This document shows, in pieces, positions 17,765 through 26,174 of a DNA stretch of 64,000 nt (its first letter is position 1; the number at the start of each line of letters is the position of its first letter). The stretch is taken from NCBI RefSeq assembly GCF_000981505.1, contig NZ_LN827929.1, forward strand, positions 992,001 to 1,056,000, read 5' to 3'. The notes beneath the pieces were generated by a model. The model was not told the origin of the DNA. It worked only from the letters and a program-made list of their open reading frames with translations, and did no database searches. This stretch comes from Candidatus Methylopumilus planktonicus (GTDB lineage: Bacteria > Pseudomonadota > Gammaproteobacteria > Burkholderiales > Methylophilaceae). The position numbers and the translations under genes were made by a program.

Positions 17765-19579
17765 TTAAAGCCATGTGACTGCCCCTTCTTCGGCAGATAG
17801 CACATTTTTTCTCATACCAGCAAATAACTCGCGGCCAATATCATGGGCATTATCATTTCTATGTTTGTCTGAGAGTGTTTCATATTCTCTTTCATGCCAT
17901 GTATCTTCATCAACTAAAACGTTGAGAGTACCTACCAACGCATTCAATCGAATCGTATCGCCATTACGGATTTTCCCAATAGGTCCATTTGCTGAAGCCT
18001 CTGGACTTAAATGAATTGCGGCTGGAATTTTTCCTGAAGCGCCACTCATTCTTCCGTCTGTAACTATAGCCACTTTAAACCCTTTGTTTTGAAGCACAGC
18101 TAAAGGTGGCGTCAGTTTGTGCAACTCTGGCATTCCATTTGCTTTAGGCCCTTGGAATCTTACGACTGCAACAAAATCTTTTTCGAGCTCTCCTCTATCG
18201 AAAGCACTTAGAAGCTCCTCTTGTGTATCAAAAATAATTGCAGGGCCTTCGATAATATATCGATCTTCTGGCACCGCAGAAATTTTAATGACTGATCGTC
18301 CAAGATTACCATTTAATAATTTAAGTCCGCCTGACTCGCTGAATGGATGATCTGCAGTTCTGACAATAGTTTCGTCACCACTTTTTTTAGGAAGATCAGT
18401 CCAAATAAGTTTGCCCTTTTCTTTACTAGGTTTTTTTGTATATTCTTTCAAGCCGCCTTCGCTGATAGTCATAACATCCGGATACATGCATCCAGTCTCA
18501 ATGAGTTCACGAATCACAAATGCAGGCCCGCCTGCAGTTTGAAATTCATTTACATCAGCTTTGCCGTTTGGATAAATACTTGCCAATAATGGTGTCGACT
18601 TTGCAAGATCATGGAAATCTGTCCAGTCAATAATAATTCCTGCAGCTCTTGCAATCGCAACCCAATGAATAAGATGATTTGTTGATCCACCTGTCGCTAG
18701 CAATGCTGCCATTGCATTGACTATGACTCGCTCATCTACCAATTTTCCAATTGGCTTCTTCTGTTTACTTCCAATGATGTTTATTAGAGATCTTACTGAC
18801 TCTCGAGTAATTTCTTCTCTAATATCTTCACTTGGATGGATAAATGCAGCGCCTGGAATATGAAGTCCCATAGCTTCCATTAACATTTGATTACTGTTCG
18901 CGGTACCATAAAATGTACATGTACCCTCCCCGTGATAAGCGGCAGACTCAGAAGCCAGCAGCTCCTCGCGCCCCACTAATCCTTGTGCATATTTTTCCCG
19001 TACTTTAGATTTTGAAGTGTTATCAATGCCGGTAGACATTGGTCCTGCGGGTACAAAAATTGTAGGTAAATGGCCAAAATGCAATGCGCCGATTAATAAG
19101 CCAGGGACAATTTTGTCGCAAATACCCAACATGAGAGCGCCATCAAATACATCATGTGACAAAGCAATTGCTGATGACATCGCAATGGTATCTCGAGAAA
19201 ATAAGCTTAACTCCATGCCTGGCTCGCCTTGTGTAATGCCATCACACATAGCGGGCACGCCTCCAGCCACCTGAGCAGTAGCATCGAGCTTATTCGCTTC
19301 ATCGCGAATAATTGAAGGGTAATTTTCATAAGGCTTATGTGCTGAAAGCATATCGTTATAAGCCGTCACAATCGCAATGTTAGGCTTCTTCTCACTAACA
19401 ATTCTTAATTTGTCATTTTTAGGTAGAGCAGCGATTGCATGCGCAACGTTAGCGCAGCCGAGGCGATCTGCTCCTCGCTGCCTTTGAAGCATAGCATCTA
19501 TGCGAGCTAAATAAGCAAGACGTGTTGGTCTACTTTTTTCTTTAATTCTTTCGGTAATTTCGACTATGGAATGTTTCAT
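17765..19579 (-). CDS. edd: 6-phosphogluconate dehydratase
   Basis: Dehydrates 6-phosphogluconate to KDPG. It belongs to the IlvD/Edd family of Fe-S dehydratases. The cluster cysteines lie in MCDGITQGEPGMELS and GICDKIVPG, with a further conserved Cys in EGTCTFYGTANSNQM, and the C-terminal block SDGRMSGASGKIP appears as TDGRMSGASGKIP. Length is 604 residues. First gene of edd-eda-HAD with its own promoter upstream; divergent from waaC. Confidence 0.97.
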   Translation of the reverse strand: MKHSIVEITERIKEKSRPTRLAYLARIDAMLQRQRGADRLGCANVAHAIAALPKNDKLRIVSEKKPNIAIVTAYNDMLSAHKPYENYPSIIRDEANKLDATAQVAGGVPAMCDGITQGEPGMELSLFSRDTIAMSSAIALSHDVFDGALMLGICDKIVPGLLIGALHFGHLPTIFVPAGPMSTGIDNTSKSKVREKYAQGLVGREELLASESAAYHGEGTCTFYGTANSNQMLMEAMGLHIPGAAFIHPSEDIREEITRESVRSLINIIGSKQKKPIGKLVDERVIVNAMAALLATGGSTNHLIHWVAIARAAGIIIDWTDFHDLAKSTPLLASIYPNGKADVNEFQTAGGPAFVIRELIETGCMYPDVMTISEGGLKEYTKKPSKEKGKLIWTDLPKKSGDETIVRTADHPFSESGGLKLLNGNLGRSVIKISAVPEDRYIIEGPAIIFDTQEELLSAFDRGELEKDFVAVVRFQGPKANGMPELHKLTPPLAVLQNKGFKVAIVTDGRMSGASGKIPAAIHLSPEASANGPIGKIRNGDTIRLNALVGTLNVLVDEDTWHEREYETLSDKHRNDNAHDIGRELFAGMRKNVLSAEEGAVTWL

Positions 19580-19627
19580 TAAATAGATTCGTTTAGTTGA
19601 ATGAATAAAAATTTCTTTCTATAACAG

Positions 19628-19657
19628 ATTATCCTAGAAACACTCAGTAAGCGTCAA
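19628..19657 (-). promoter_or_regulatory. Sigma-70 promoter candidate for edd-eda
   Basis: On the minus strand, -35 TTGACG (19652-19657) and -10 GATAAT (19628-19633) with an 18-base spacer. Transcription would start near 19621, about 40 bases before the edd start. Confidence 0.6.
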
Positions 19658-19724
19658 ACGATTAAATATTAATTAATTATATAAATGATTTATAGGCATT
19701 GATTTATATGAGAAAATTCTCTAT

Positions 19725-20684
19725 ATGGTTCGTATACTTATCATTAAAACATCCTCACTAGGAGATGTTATTCACTGTTTGCCTGTCATTAATGATATTA
19801 AGTATTTTGTCCCTGAGAGCTCTATTGATTGGCTGGTAGAGGAATCCTTCGCAGATGTGCCAAGGCTTCATCCAGGTGTTAACTCTGTCATAACCATCTC
19901 TCTTAGATCATGGAAAAAAAATCTTAGAAAAAAATCAACTTGGATTGGACTTTATAAATCAATTAGAGCTATCCGAGAAAATCATTACGATATTATTATT
20001 GATTTTCAGGGTCTTTTAAAAAGTGCTTTTTTTACTTTATTTACCCGTGGGGATATTCATGGTTTTGATAAAGCCTCTATCCGAGAAGCTGCTGCCTCTT
20101 ACTTTTATAAATACACACATCCCGTATCAAAGCAAATTCATGCAGTTGTTCGCAATCGAGAATTAGCTTCCAAATGTTTTCAATACGAATTATTAGATCA
20201 GTCAGCTCATTTTGGATTAGAGATTCATAATATCAACAACTTTAATCTTTCTGAGCGCTATGTCGTTCTGATTCATGGATCTAGCAAAAAATCAAAACAA
20301 TGGCCCATGGAACATTGGCTCAAAGTTATTCAGTTTTTTAATGTCCTAGGCTTAAGAGTTCTTTTACCATGGGGCAATCTTGAGGAATATCATTTCTCTA
20401 AATCTCTCCGCAAAGCCTCAACCAATTCTTTGGTGCTGCCTAAAATGAATATTAGTGATCTCGCTAATATTATTTCAGGGGCTAAATGTCTCATAGGCGT
20501 TGACTCTGGCCTCACCCATCTTGGCAATGCGTTAGGCATTCCAACTATTGGTCTTTATTTGGACAGCAACCCTTACCTCACTGGAGTTTATCCCAATATT
20601 AAGGTGCCATCAGTTAATCTAGGTGAGATAGGTGTGACACCTACCCCCGAATCCACGATTTCTCAAATTGAAGCAATTATTTAA
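19725..20684 (+). CDS. waaC: ADP-heptose:LPS heptosyltransferase I
   Basis: Transfers the first heptose onto Kdo2-lipid A. A GT9 protein opening with ILIIKTSSLGDVIHCLPV, then DIIIDFQGLLKSA, a GSSKKSKQWP motif and the C-terminal GVDSGLTHLGNALGIPTIGLY. Its 319 residues and the opening motif fit WaaC rather than WaaF. It stands alone, away from the other heptose genes, directly upstream of the heat-shock promoter of grpE. Confidence 0.95.
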   Translation: MVRILIIKTSSLGDVIHCLPVINDIKYFVPESSIDWLVEESFADVPRLHPGVNSVITISLRSWKKNLRKKSTWIGLYKSIRAIRENHYDIIIDFQGLLKSAFFTLFTRGDIHGFDKASIREAAASYFYKYTHPVSKQIHAVVRNRELASKCFQYELLDQSAHFGLEIHNINNFNLSERYVVLIHGSSKKSKQWPMEHWLKVIQFFNVLGLRVLLPWGNLEEYHFSKSLRKASTNSLVLPKMNISDLANIISGAKCLIGVDSGLTHLGNALGIPTIGLYLDSNPYLTGVYPNIKVPSVNLGEIGVTPTPESTISQIEAII

Positions 20685-20691
20685 CTTCTAC

Positions 20692-20721
20692 CCCTTGAAA
20701 TTTACTACTTCACCCCCAAAT
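20692..20721 (+). promoter_or_regulatory. Sigma-32 (RpoH) promoter of grpE
   Basis: CCCTTGAA (20692-20699) and CCCCAAAT (20714-20721) separated by 14 bases. This closely matches the E. coli sigma-32 consensus CCCTTGAA-N13-17-CCCCATTT. It starts just after the waaC stop and lies 46 bases before the grpE start. No CIRCE repeat is present. Confidence 0.85.
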
Positions 20722-20766
20722 TTATTTTAATACGTAGCATCTTTAAAAGATTTAAAAGGTAAAAAT

Positions 20767-21297
20767 ATGAACGCAGAAGAGAAAAACAATTTATCCGCAG
20801 ACGAATCAGAAAACCATTCAGATCAATCAACTACAAATAATCTAGAAGAAAAACTAAATCTCCTAGAAGAAAAATTAGCTGAAGCTGAAGCACAGGTTCT
20901 TTATGTTAAAGCCGAGGGTGAAAACATAATAAAACGTTCTGTTGAAGATATTGATAAAGCTAGAAAATTTGCATTAGAAAGATTTAGTGGCGAATTGCTG
21001 TCTGTCAAAGATAGCCTTGATGCTGCCCTTGCTGTTGAAAATGCGAGCCTCGAAAGCTATAAGAATGGTGTTGAAATTACACAAAAACAATTAATTAATG
21101 TATTTGAAAAATTTGGAATCAATGAGATTAAAGCATTAGGTGAAAAATTTGATCCTAATCAGCATCAAGCGATTAGCATGGTGGAATCGGAAGAAGAGCC
21201 AAATAAAATTTTAACAGTGCTTCAAAAAGGTTATCTATTGAACGAAAGAGTGATAAGACCAGCATTAGTAACCGTTTCTAAAACTAAAAACACATAA
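20767..21297 (+). CDS. grpE: Nucleotide exchange factor GrpE
   Basis: Promotes ADP release from DnaK. An acidic N-terminal tail leads into a long coiled coil (about residues 25-80, with LNLLEEKLAEAEAQVLYVKA). The beta-domain follows, with the family signature FGINEIKALGEKFDPNQHQAISMV and VLQKGYLLNERVIRPALVTVS. Length is 176. It is preceded by a sigma-32 type promoter and followed by dnaK 70 bases later, which has a second one. Confidence 0.97.
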   Translation: MNAEEKNNLSADESENHSDQSTTNNLEEKLNLLEEKLAEAEAQVLYVKAEGENIIKRSVEDIDKARKFALERFSGELLSVKDSLDAALAVENASLESYKNGVEITQKQLINVFEKFGINEIKALGEKFDPNQHQAISMVESEEEPNKILTVLQKGYLLNERVIRPALVTVSKTKNT

Positions 21298-21300
21298 GCA

Positions 21301-21328
21301 CTTGAAATATTCAAGATCATCCCAATTA
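21301..21328 (+). promoter_or_regulatory. Sigma-32 (RpoH) promoter candidate of dnaK
   Basis: CTTGAA (21301-21306) and CCCAATTA (21321-21328), spacer 14 bases, in the 70-base gap between grpE and dnaK. It matches the sigma-32 consensus somewhat less well than the grpE site. No CIRCE element is present. Confidence 0.65.
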
Positions 21329-21367
21329 TAGATTTAACAAATTAAACAGATTTTTTAAGGAAAAAAA

Positions 21368-23296
21368 ATGGCTAAAATTATCGGAATTGACTTAGGAACA
21401 ACAAACTCCTGTGTGGCTGTCATGGAAGGCGGAAAGCCTAAGGTGATTGAAAATGTAGAAGGCGCTAGGACTACCCCTTCAATTATTGCCTATCAAGATG
21501 ATGGCGAAATCTTAGTTGGCGCGCCAGCAAAAAGACAGGCAGTAACAAATCCAAAAAATACACTTTATGCTGTAAAGCGATTAATTGGTCGCCGTTTTGA
21601 AGAAAAAGAAGTTCAAAAAGATATTGTTTTAATGCCATATGAAATTTCAAAAGCTGACAATGGTGACGCCTGGGTAACAGTGCGTGATCAAAAAATGGCC
21701 CCCCCCCAAATTTCAGCTGAAGTTTTAAGAAAAATGAAAAAAACGGCTGAAGACTATTTAGGTGAAGAAGTCACAGAAGCTGTCATTACAGTGCCTGCTT
21801 ACTTCAATGATAGTCAACGCCAAGCAACTAAAGATGCCGGCCGAATCGCAGGCCTTGAAGTTAAACGTATTATTAATGAGCCTACCGCAGCCGCACTTGC
21901 TTTTGGTTTAGATAAACAAGAGGGTGATCGAAAGATTGCAGTATACGACTTAGGTGGCGGGACCTTTGACGTATCAATTATTGAAATTTCTACTGTTGAT
22001 GGCGAACATCAATTTGAAGTGCTATCAACAAACGGGGATACATTCCTTGGTGGTGAAGACTTTGACAATCGCTTAATAGATTTCTTGGCAGATGAGTTTA
22101 AAAAAGAAAACGGGCTCGATTTAAGAAATGACTTACTTGCTAAGCAACGTCTTAAAGAAGCCGCTGAGAAAGCAAAGATTGAACTTTCAAGCAGTCAACA
22201 AACTGAAGTTAATCTTCCCTATATTACAGCTGATGCAAGCGGTCCAAAACATCTTGTCGTAAAAATCACGCGCGCAAAATTTGAATCTCTTGTCGATGAT
22301 CTTATTGAAAGAACAATTGAGCCCTGCAAAGTTGCAATGAAAGATGCGGGCGTTACTGGTAGCGACATAGCAGATATCATTTTAGTAGGTGGACAAAGCC
22401 GTATGCCTAAAGTCCAAGAGAAAGTAAAAGATATTTTTGGCAAAGAGCCTAGAAAAGATGTGAATCCTGATGAAGCGGTAGCTGTAGGCGCTGCAATTCA
22501 AGGGGGCGTTCTTCAAGGTGATGTAAAAGATGTATTGCTGCTTGATGTAACTCCTTTAAGTTTAGGGATTGAAACACTAGGAAGTGTCATGACTAAACTT
22601 ATTAAGAAAAATACAACAATCCCTACGAAAGCATCTCAAGTATTTTCAACAGCGGAAGATAATCAAAATGCTGTGACAATTCATGTGCTTCAAGGTGAGC
22701 GTGAGATCGCTTCAGGTAATAAGAGCCTAGGTCAATTTAATTTGACTGATATACCTCCAGCACAAAGAGGTACGCCGCAAATTGAAGTGACATTCGATAT
22801 TGATGCCAACGGTATCTTGCATGTATCAGCTAAAGATAAAGCTACTGGCAAAGAAAATAAGATCACGATTAAAGCAAATAGTGGACTTAGCGAAGAAGAA
22901 ATTAAAAAAATGGAAGATGATGCAGTTAAATACGCTGATGAAGACCGTAAAATTAGAGAACTTGTGGATGTTAAAAACGCTGCAGATGGCATGATTCATT
23001 CAGTAAAAAAATCAATCACTGACCATGGGGATAAATTAGATGCTGCAGAAAAAGAAAAAATTGAATCTGCTATAAAATCTTTAGAAGAGTCTTTGAAGAC
23101 TGACAACAAGGAAGAGATTGAGGCTAAAACTAAAGAGCTTATGGAGTCATCGCAAAAACTAGGTGAGAAAATATATGCTGAACAACAAGCCCAACAACCT
23201 AACGCTGGCTCAGCACCTCAGGAAGAAAAAACGGTTGATGCTGAAGTTATGGATGCTGAATTTGAAGAAGTAAAACAAGACAAACAAGATAAATAA
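21368..23296 (+). CDS. dnaK: Chaperone DnaK (Hsp70)
   Basis: ATP-dependent chaperone. The ATPase domain opens GIDLGTTNSCVAV and has YDLGGGTFDVSII and ILVGGQSRMPKVQ; the hydrophobic linker VLLLDVTPLSLGIETLG leads into the substrate-binding domain and a lid; the acidic tail ends in EEVKQDKQDK. Length is 642. AAGGA lies close upstream of the ATG. A run of nine C residues (21699-21707, encoding MAPPQ) lies inside the gene and the frame is intact across it. Confidence 0.99.
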   Translation: MAKIIGIDLGTTNSCVAVMEGGKPKVIENVEGARTTPSIIAYQDDGEILVGAPAKRQAVTNPKNTLYAVKRLIGRRFEEKEVQKDIVLMPYEISKADNGDAWVTVRDQKMAPPQISAEVLRKMKKTAEDYLGEEVTEAVITVPAYFNDSQRQATKDAGRIAGLEVKRIINEPTAAALAFGLDKQEGDRKIAVYDLGGGTFDVSIIEISTVDGEHQFEVLSTNGDTFLGGEDFDNRLIDFLADEFKKENGLDLRNDLLAKQRLKEAAEKAKIELSSSQQTEVNLPYITADASGPKHLVVKITRAKFESLVDDLIERTIEPCKVAMKDAGVTGSDIADIILVGGQSRMPKVQEKVKDIFGKEPRKDVNPDEAVAVGAAIQGGVLQGDVKDVLLLDVTPLSLGIETLGSVMTKLIKKNTTIPTKASQVFSTAEDNQNAVTIHVLQGEREIASGNKSLGQFNLTDIPPAQRGTPQIEVTFDIDANGILHVSAKDKATGKENKITIKANSGLSEEEIKKMEDDAVKYADEDRKIRELVDVKNAADGMIHSVKKSITDHGDKLDAAEKEKIESAIKSLEESLKTDNKEEIEAKTKELMESSQKLGEKIYAEQQAQQPNAGSAPQEEKTVDAEVMDAEFEEVKQDKQDK

Positions 23297-23308
23297 CTTT
23301 TAACCACT

Positions 23309-23339
23309 AAAACAACATCATAAATTCTGATGTTGTTTT
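23309..23339 (+). terminator. Terminator between dnaK and dnaJ
   Basis: Perfect 12-bp inverted repeat AAAACAACATCA (23309-23320) / TGATGTTGTTTT (23328-23339) with a 7-base loop and T-rich 3' side. It begins 12 bases after the dnaK stop and ends 19 bases before dnaJ. No separate dnaJ promoter is evident, so it probably lowers dnaJ expression relative to dnaK. Confidence 0.75.
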
Positions 23340-23358
23340 GCTTTTTGAAAAAAATATC

Positions 23359-24480
23359 ATGGCGACCAAAAAAGATTATTACGAGACTCTTGGTATATCT
23401 CGTGACGCTTCAGAAGATGAAATAAAAAAAGCTTATCGCAAGCTTGCGATGAAATTTCATCCTGATCGCAATCCTGATAATCCAAAAGCTGAAGAAAATT
23501 TTAAAGTAGCTAAAGAAGCTTACGAAATACTTTCGGACTCACAAAAAAGATCAAATTATGATCAGTATGGTCATGCAGGTGTAGATCCAAGCATGGGTGG
23601 CTCCGGATCTGCAGGGTATTCGAACTTTAATGATGCCTTTGGTGATATTTTTGGTGATATTTTTGGTGGGGGTCGTGGCGGTCAAAAATCTAATGTATAT
23701 CGTGGAGCTGATCTTCGTTACAACATGGAAATCAGTTTAGAAGATGCGGCAAAGGGCACGGAAACAAAAATACGTATTCCTGTTATGACTTCTTGTGAGC
23801 CATGTAAAGGAACTGGCGCTAAACCTGGTACACAACCTGTTTCTTGTGATACATGTAATGGTCATGGCCAAGTTCGAATGCAGCAAGGGTTTTTCTCTGT
23901 TCAACAAACATGTCCTAAGTGTCATGGAACAGGAAAAATTATCAAAGAGCCCTGTTCGACTTGTCATGGAGCTAGTCGTGTCAAACAAACTAAAACACTA
24001 TCCGTTAAAATTCCTTTAGGTGTAGATGAAGGCGATCGAATTCGATTGTCAGGTGAAGGTGAGTCTGGGATTAATGGCGGTCCCCCGGGAGATCTTTACG
24101 TTGTAGTTCATCTTAAGAAACATGACTTATTTGAACGTGATGGTGGAAATTTGCATTGCGAAATGCCAATCAGTTTTTCTACTGCAGCCCTTGGTGGCGA
24201 AATTGAAGTGCCGACTTTAGACGGACATGCAAAAATGAAAATTCCTGCTGAAACACAAACAGGCGCTGTTTTCAGATTAAAAGGCAAAGGCATTAAGCCA
24301 TTAAGACAAAATGTGCCTGGCGATCTTCATTGTCATGTTTCTATAGAAACTCCTGTAAAGCTCACAGACAGACAAAAAGAATTATTAAAAGAACTTGAAG
24401 AGATTAATCAGTTAGATCGAGGCAAGCACAGCCCAAAATCGAAAGGTTGGCTTGATAAAATGAAAGGTTTGTTTGATTGA
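23359..24480 (+). CDS. dnaJ: Chaperone DnaJ (Hsp40)
   Basis: Stimulates DnaK ATPase and delivers substrates. The J domain (about 1-70) has the HPD motif in KFHPDRNPD. A Gly/Phe-rich stretch with repeated GDIFG follows, then four zinc-binding CxxCxG repeats (CEPCKGTG, CDTCNGHG, CPKCHGTG, CSTCHGAS). The last repeat ends in Ser instead of the usual Gly. The ATG at 23359 (MATKKDYYE) is the conserved start, giving 373 residues; the TTG at 23338 lies inside the upstream terminator. Its TGA directly abuts the gloA stop on the other strand. Confidence 0.98.
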   Translation: MATKKDYYETLGISRDASEDEIKKAYRKLAMKFHPDRNPDNPKAEENFKVAKEAYEILSDSQKRSNYDQYGHAGVDPSMGGSGSAGYSNFNDAFGDIFGDIFGGGRGGQKSNVYRGADLRYNMEISLEDAAKGTETKIRIPVMTSCEPCKGTGAKPGTQPVSCDTCNGHGQVRMQQGFFSVQQTCPKCHGTGKIIKEPCSTCHGASRVKQTKTLSVKIPLGVDEGDRIRLSGEGESGINGGPPGDLYVVVHLKKHDLFERDGGNLHCEMPISFSTAALGGEIEVPTLDGHAKMKIPAETQTGAVFRLKGKGIKPLRQNVPGDLHCHVSIETPVKLTDRQKELLKELEEINQLDRGKHSPKSKGWLDKMKGLFD

Positions 24481-24870
24481 TTAAAAGGTGCCTGCTTGAA
24501 TTAATTCAATTTTATAACCATCTGGGTCCTCAATAAAAGCAATGACTGTTGCCCCATGTTGCATCGGGCCGGCTTCTCGAATAACTTTTCCACCCTTACT
24601 TTTAATTAGCTCACAACTTTTATACGCGTCTTCAACTTCGATTGCAATATGCCCAAAGGCGTTACCTTTATCATAAGTTGTAACACCCCAATTATAAGTA
24701 AGCTCAATGACAGCATGGTCTTTTTCATCCCCGAATCCCACAAAGGCTAATGTAAATTTCCCATCCGGATATTCATGACGCCTTAAGAGTTTCATGCCTA
24801 AAATATTAATATAAAAAGCGATTGATTTTTCTAAGTCACTGACACGAATCATAGTATGAAGGACGCGCAT
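24481..24870 (-). CDS. gloA: Lactoylglutathione lyase (glyoxalase I)
   Basis: Converts the hemithioacetal of methylglyoxal and glutathione to S-lactoylglutathione. The four metal ligands are present at the positions known from the E. coli enzyme: His5, Glu56, His74 and Glu122. Two betaalphabetabetabeta modules are visible and the length of 129 residues matches. Convergent and abutting with dnaJ; 2 bases after the ferredoxin gene, so probably part of that operon. Confidence 0.96.
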   Translation of the reverse strand: MRVLHTMIRVSDLEKSIAFYINILGMKLLRRHEYPDGKFTLAFVGFGDEKDHAVIELTYNWGVTTYDKGNAFGHIAIEVEDAYKSCELIKSKGGKVIREAGPMQHGATVIAFIEDPDGYKIELIQAGTF

Positions 24871-24872
24871 TG

Positions 24873-25130
24873 CTAATTTACTTTGTCTTTTTGCAGGTGA
24901 TGATATTTGAGCATAAGATCTTCTTTAGACTCCTTATATTCCGGATGGAGAGAAATGCAATCAACGGGACATACCTCCTGACATTGAGGCCTATCAAAAT
25001 GCCCAACACATTCTGTACATAACTGGGGATTAATTTCGTAAATGTGAATGCCCTGATAAATTGCATTATTTGGACATTCAGGCTCACATACGTCACAGTT
25101 AATACATTCGTCCGTAATCATTAAAGCCAT
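24873..25130 (-). CDS. 2[4Fe-4S] ferredoxin, YfhL / Alvin type
   Basis: Small electron carrier of 85 residues. The first cluster motif is CINCDVCEPECP; the second has the extended spacing C-x2-C-x8-C-x3-CP (CTECVGHFDRPQCQEVCP) characteristic of Allochromatium-type ferredoxins, followed by an additional Cys. The charged C-terminal tail is typical of the YfhL group. Lies 2 bases after coaD, an association common in proteobacteria. The specific redox partner cannot be told. Confidence 0.92.
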   Translation of the reverse strand: MALMITDECINCDVCEPECPNNAIYQGIHIYEINPQLCTECVGHFDRPQCQEVCPVDCISLHPEYKESKEDLMLKYHHLQKDKVN

Positions 25131-25132
25131 GA

Positions 25133-25624
25133 TTAACGTCCAGTTTTTTTCATGGCTTCCTTGACGATTGGAGATACAAATTGCTCTATATTTCCGCCCA
25201 AAGTAGCGACTTCCCTCACTAAGCTCGAGGAGACAAAAGTAAATTGCTCGGAAGGTGTTAAAAAAAGCGTTTCAACATTTGGATATAATTTACGATTCAT
25301 GCCTGCTAATTGAAACTCATATTCAAAATCAGAAACAGCTCTGAGTCCTCTAATTACTACATGTGCATTTTGCGCTTCAACAAAGTCCATTAAAAGCCCG
25401 TTAAAACCAATAACTTCAATTGCTTTATGCTCAGAAAATACAGCCTTAACTAAGCCTACCCTCTCCTCAAAAGAGAAAAAACATTTTTTACTTGCATTAG
25501 AGGCGACAGCTACGATAATTTTATCGAAAATTCTTGTGGCACGATGGGCAATATTCTCATGACCTAATGTAATCGGGTCAAACGTTCCAGGATAAATGGC
25601 AATAGATAGGTTAGATTGAGTCAT
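25133..25624 (-). CDS. coaD: Phosphopantetheine adenylyltransferase
   Basis: Fourth step of coenzyme A synthesis, forming dephospho-CoA. A nucleotidyltransferase fold with YPGTFDPITLGH (TxGH at residues 19-22), RGLRAVSDFEYEFQLAGMN and the C-terminal SSSLVREVATLGG. Length 163. Its start overlaps the end of rsmD by 14 bases, implying coupled translation. Confidence 0.97.
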   Translation of the reverse strand: MTQSNLSIAIYPGTFDPITLGHENIAHRATRIFDKIIVAVASNASKKCFFSFEERVGLVKAVFSEHKAIEVIGFNGLLMDFVEAQNAHVVIRGLRAVSDFEYEFQLAGMNRKLYPNVETLFLTPSEQFTFVSSSLVREVATLGGNIEQFVSPIVKEAMKKTGR

Positions 25625-26171
25625 TATTTTTTAATGTAACAAGATGATAAAAGACATTACCCGCTTTTCTTTTTTTTGCAATATTAAATACGCTATATTC
25701 TTTTATGCTAGCTTCTGATTCAAAGTATATTAGCCCATCCTCTGATAAATGGTTAGCTAATTGAGGAAATAATTTATCTTCCCATCTCTCATTAAAAGGT
25801 GGATCACAGAAAATAATATCGAACTTAGTAGTATTCTTTTCAAGAAACGTGAGCGCATCCGTGTGGTGAAGAACTGCTCCATCTGCTTGAAGGAGTTTTT
25901 GATTTTCTTGAATCATTTTAAAAACTTGAGGAGATTTTTCGATCATAACAACATTTTTAGCTCCCCTAGAGAGAGATTCAAAGCCAATTACACCAGAGCC
26001 TGAAAAAAGATCTAAACAAAGTTTACCGGTTAAATCTTGTTCTAACCAATTAAATAAAGTCTCTCTAACTCTTCCTGGGGTAGGCCTTAGTCCGGGGGCG
26101 TCAATGAAAGAAACATTTTTTCTTTTCCATGCTCCGCCAATAATTTTGACTTGATTTTTGACTATCTTCAA
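25611..26171 (-). CDS. rsmD: 16S rRNA (guanine966-N2)-methyltransferase
   Basis: Methylates G966 of 16S rRNA. It contains LRPTPGRVRETLFNWL near the N-terminus, the SAM-binding loop LDLFSGSGVIGFESLSRGA and the catalytic DPPF in IIFCDPPF. Length 186 residues. Lies 3 bases after the second M16 gene and overlaps coaD; the rsmD-coaD pairing is widespread. Confidence 0.95.
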   Translation of the reverse strand: MKIVKNQVKIIGGAWKRKNVSFIDAPGLRPTPGRVRETLFNWLEQDLTGKLCLDLFSGSGVIGFESLSRGAKNVVMIEKSPQVFKMIQENQKLLQADGAVLHHTDALTFLEKNTTKFDIIFCDPPFNERWEDKLFPQLANHLSEDGLIYFESEASIKEYSVFNIAKKRKAGNVFYHLVTLKNNDSI

Positions 26172-26174
26172 AAA

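Noticed and set aside
21699..21707. A possible frameshift in dnaK at the C9 run
   Set aside because: The reading frame and DnaK motifs continue intact on both sides, so the gene is not broken in this sequence.
22732..22994. Overlapping frames inside dnaK on both strands
   Set aside because: Shadow frames of a fully conserved DnaK; composition is not protein-like.
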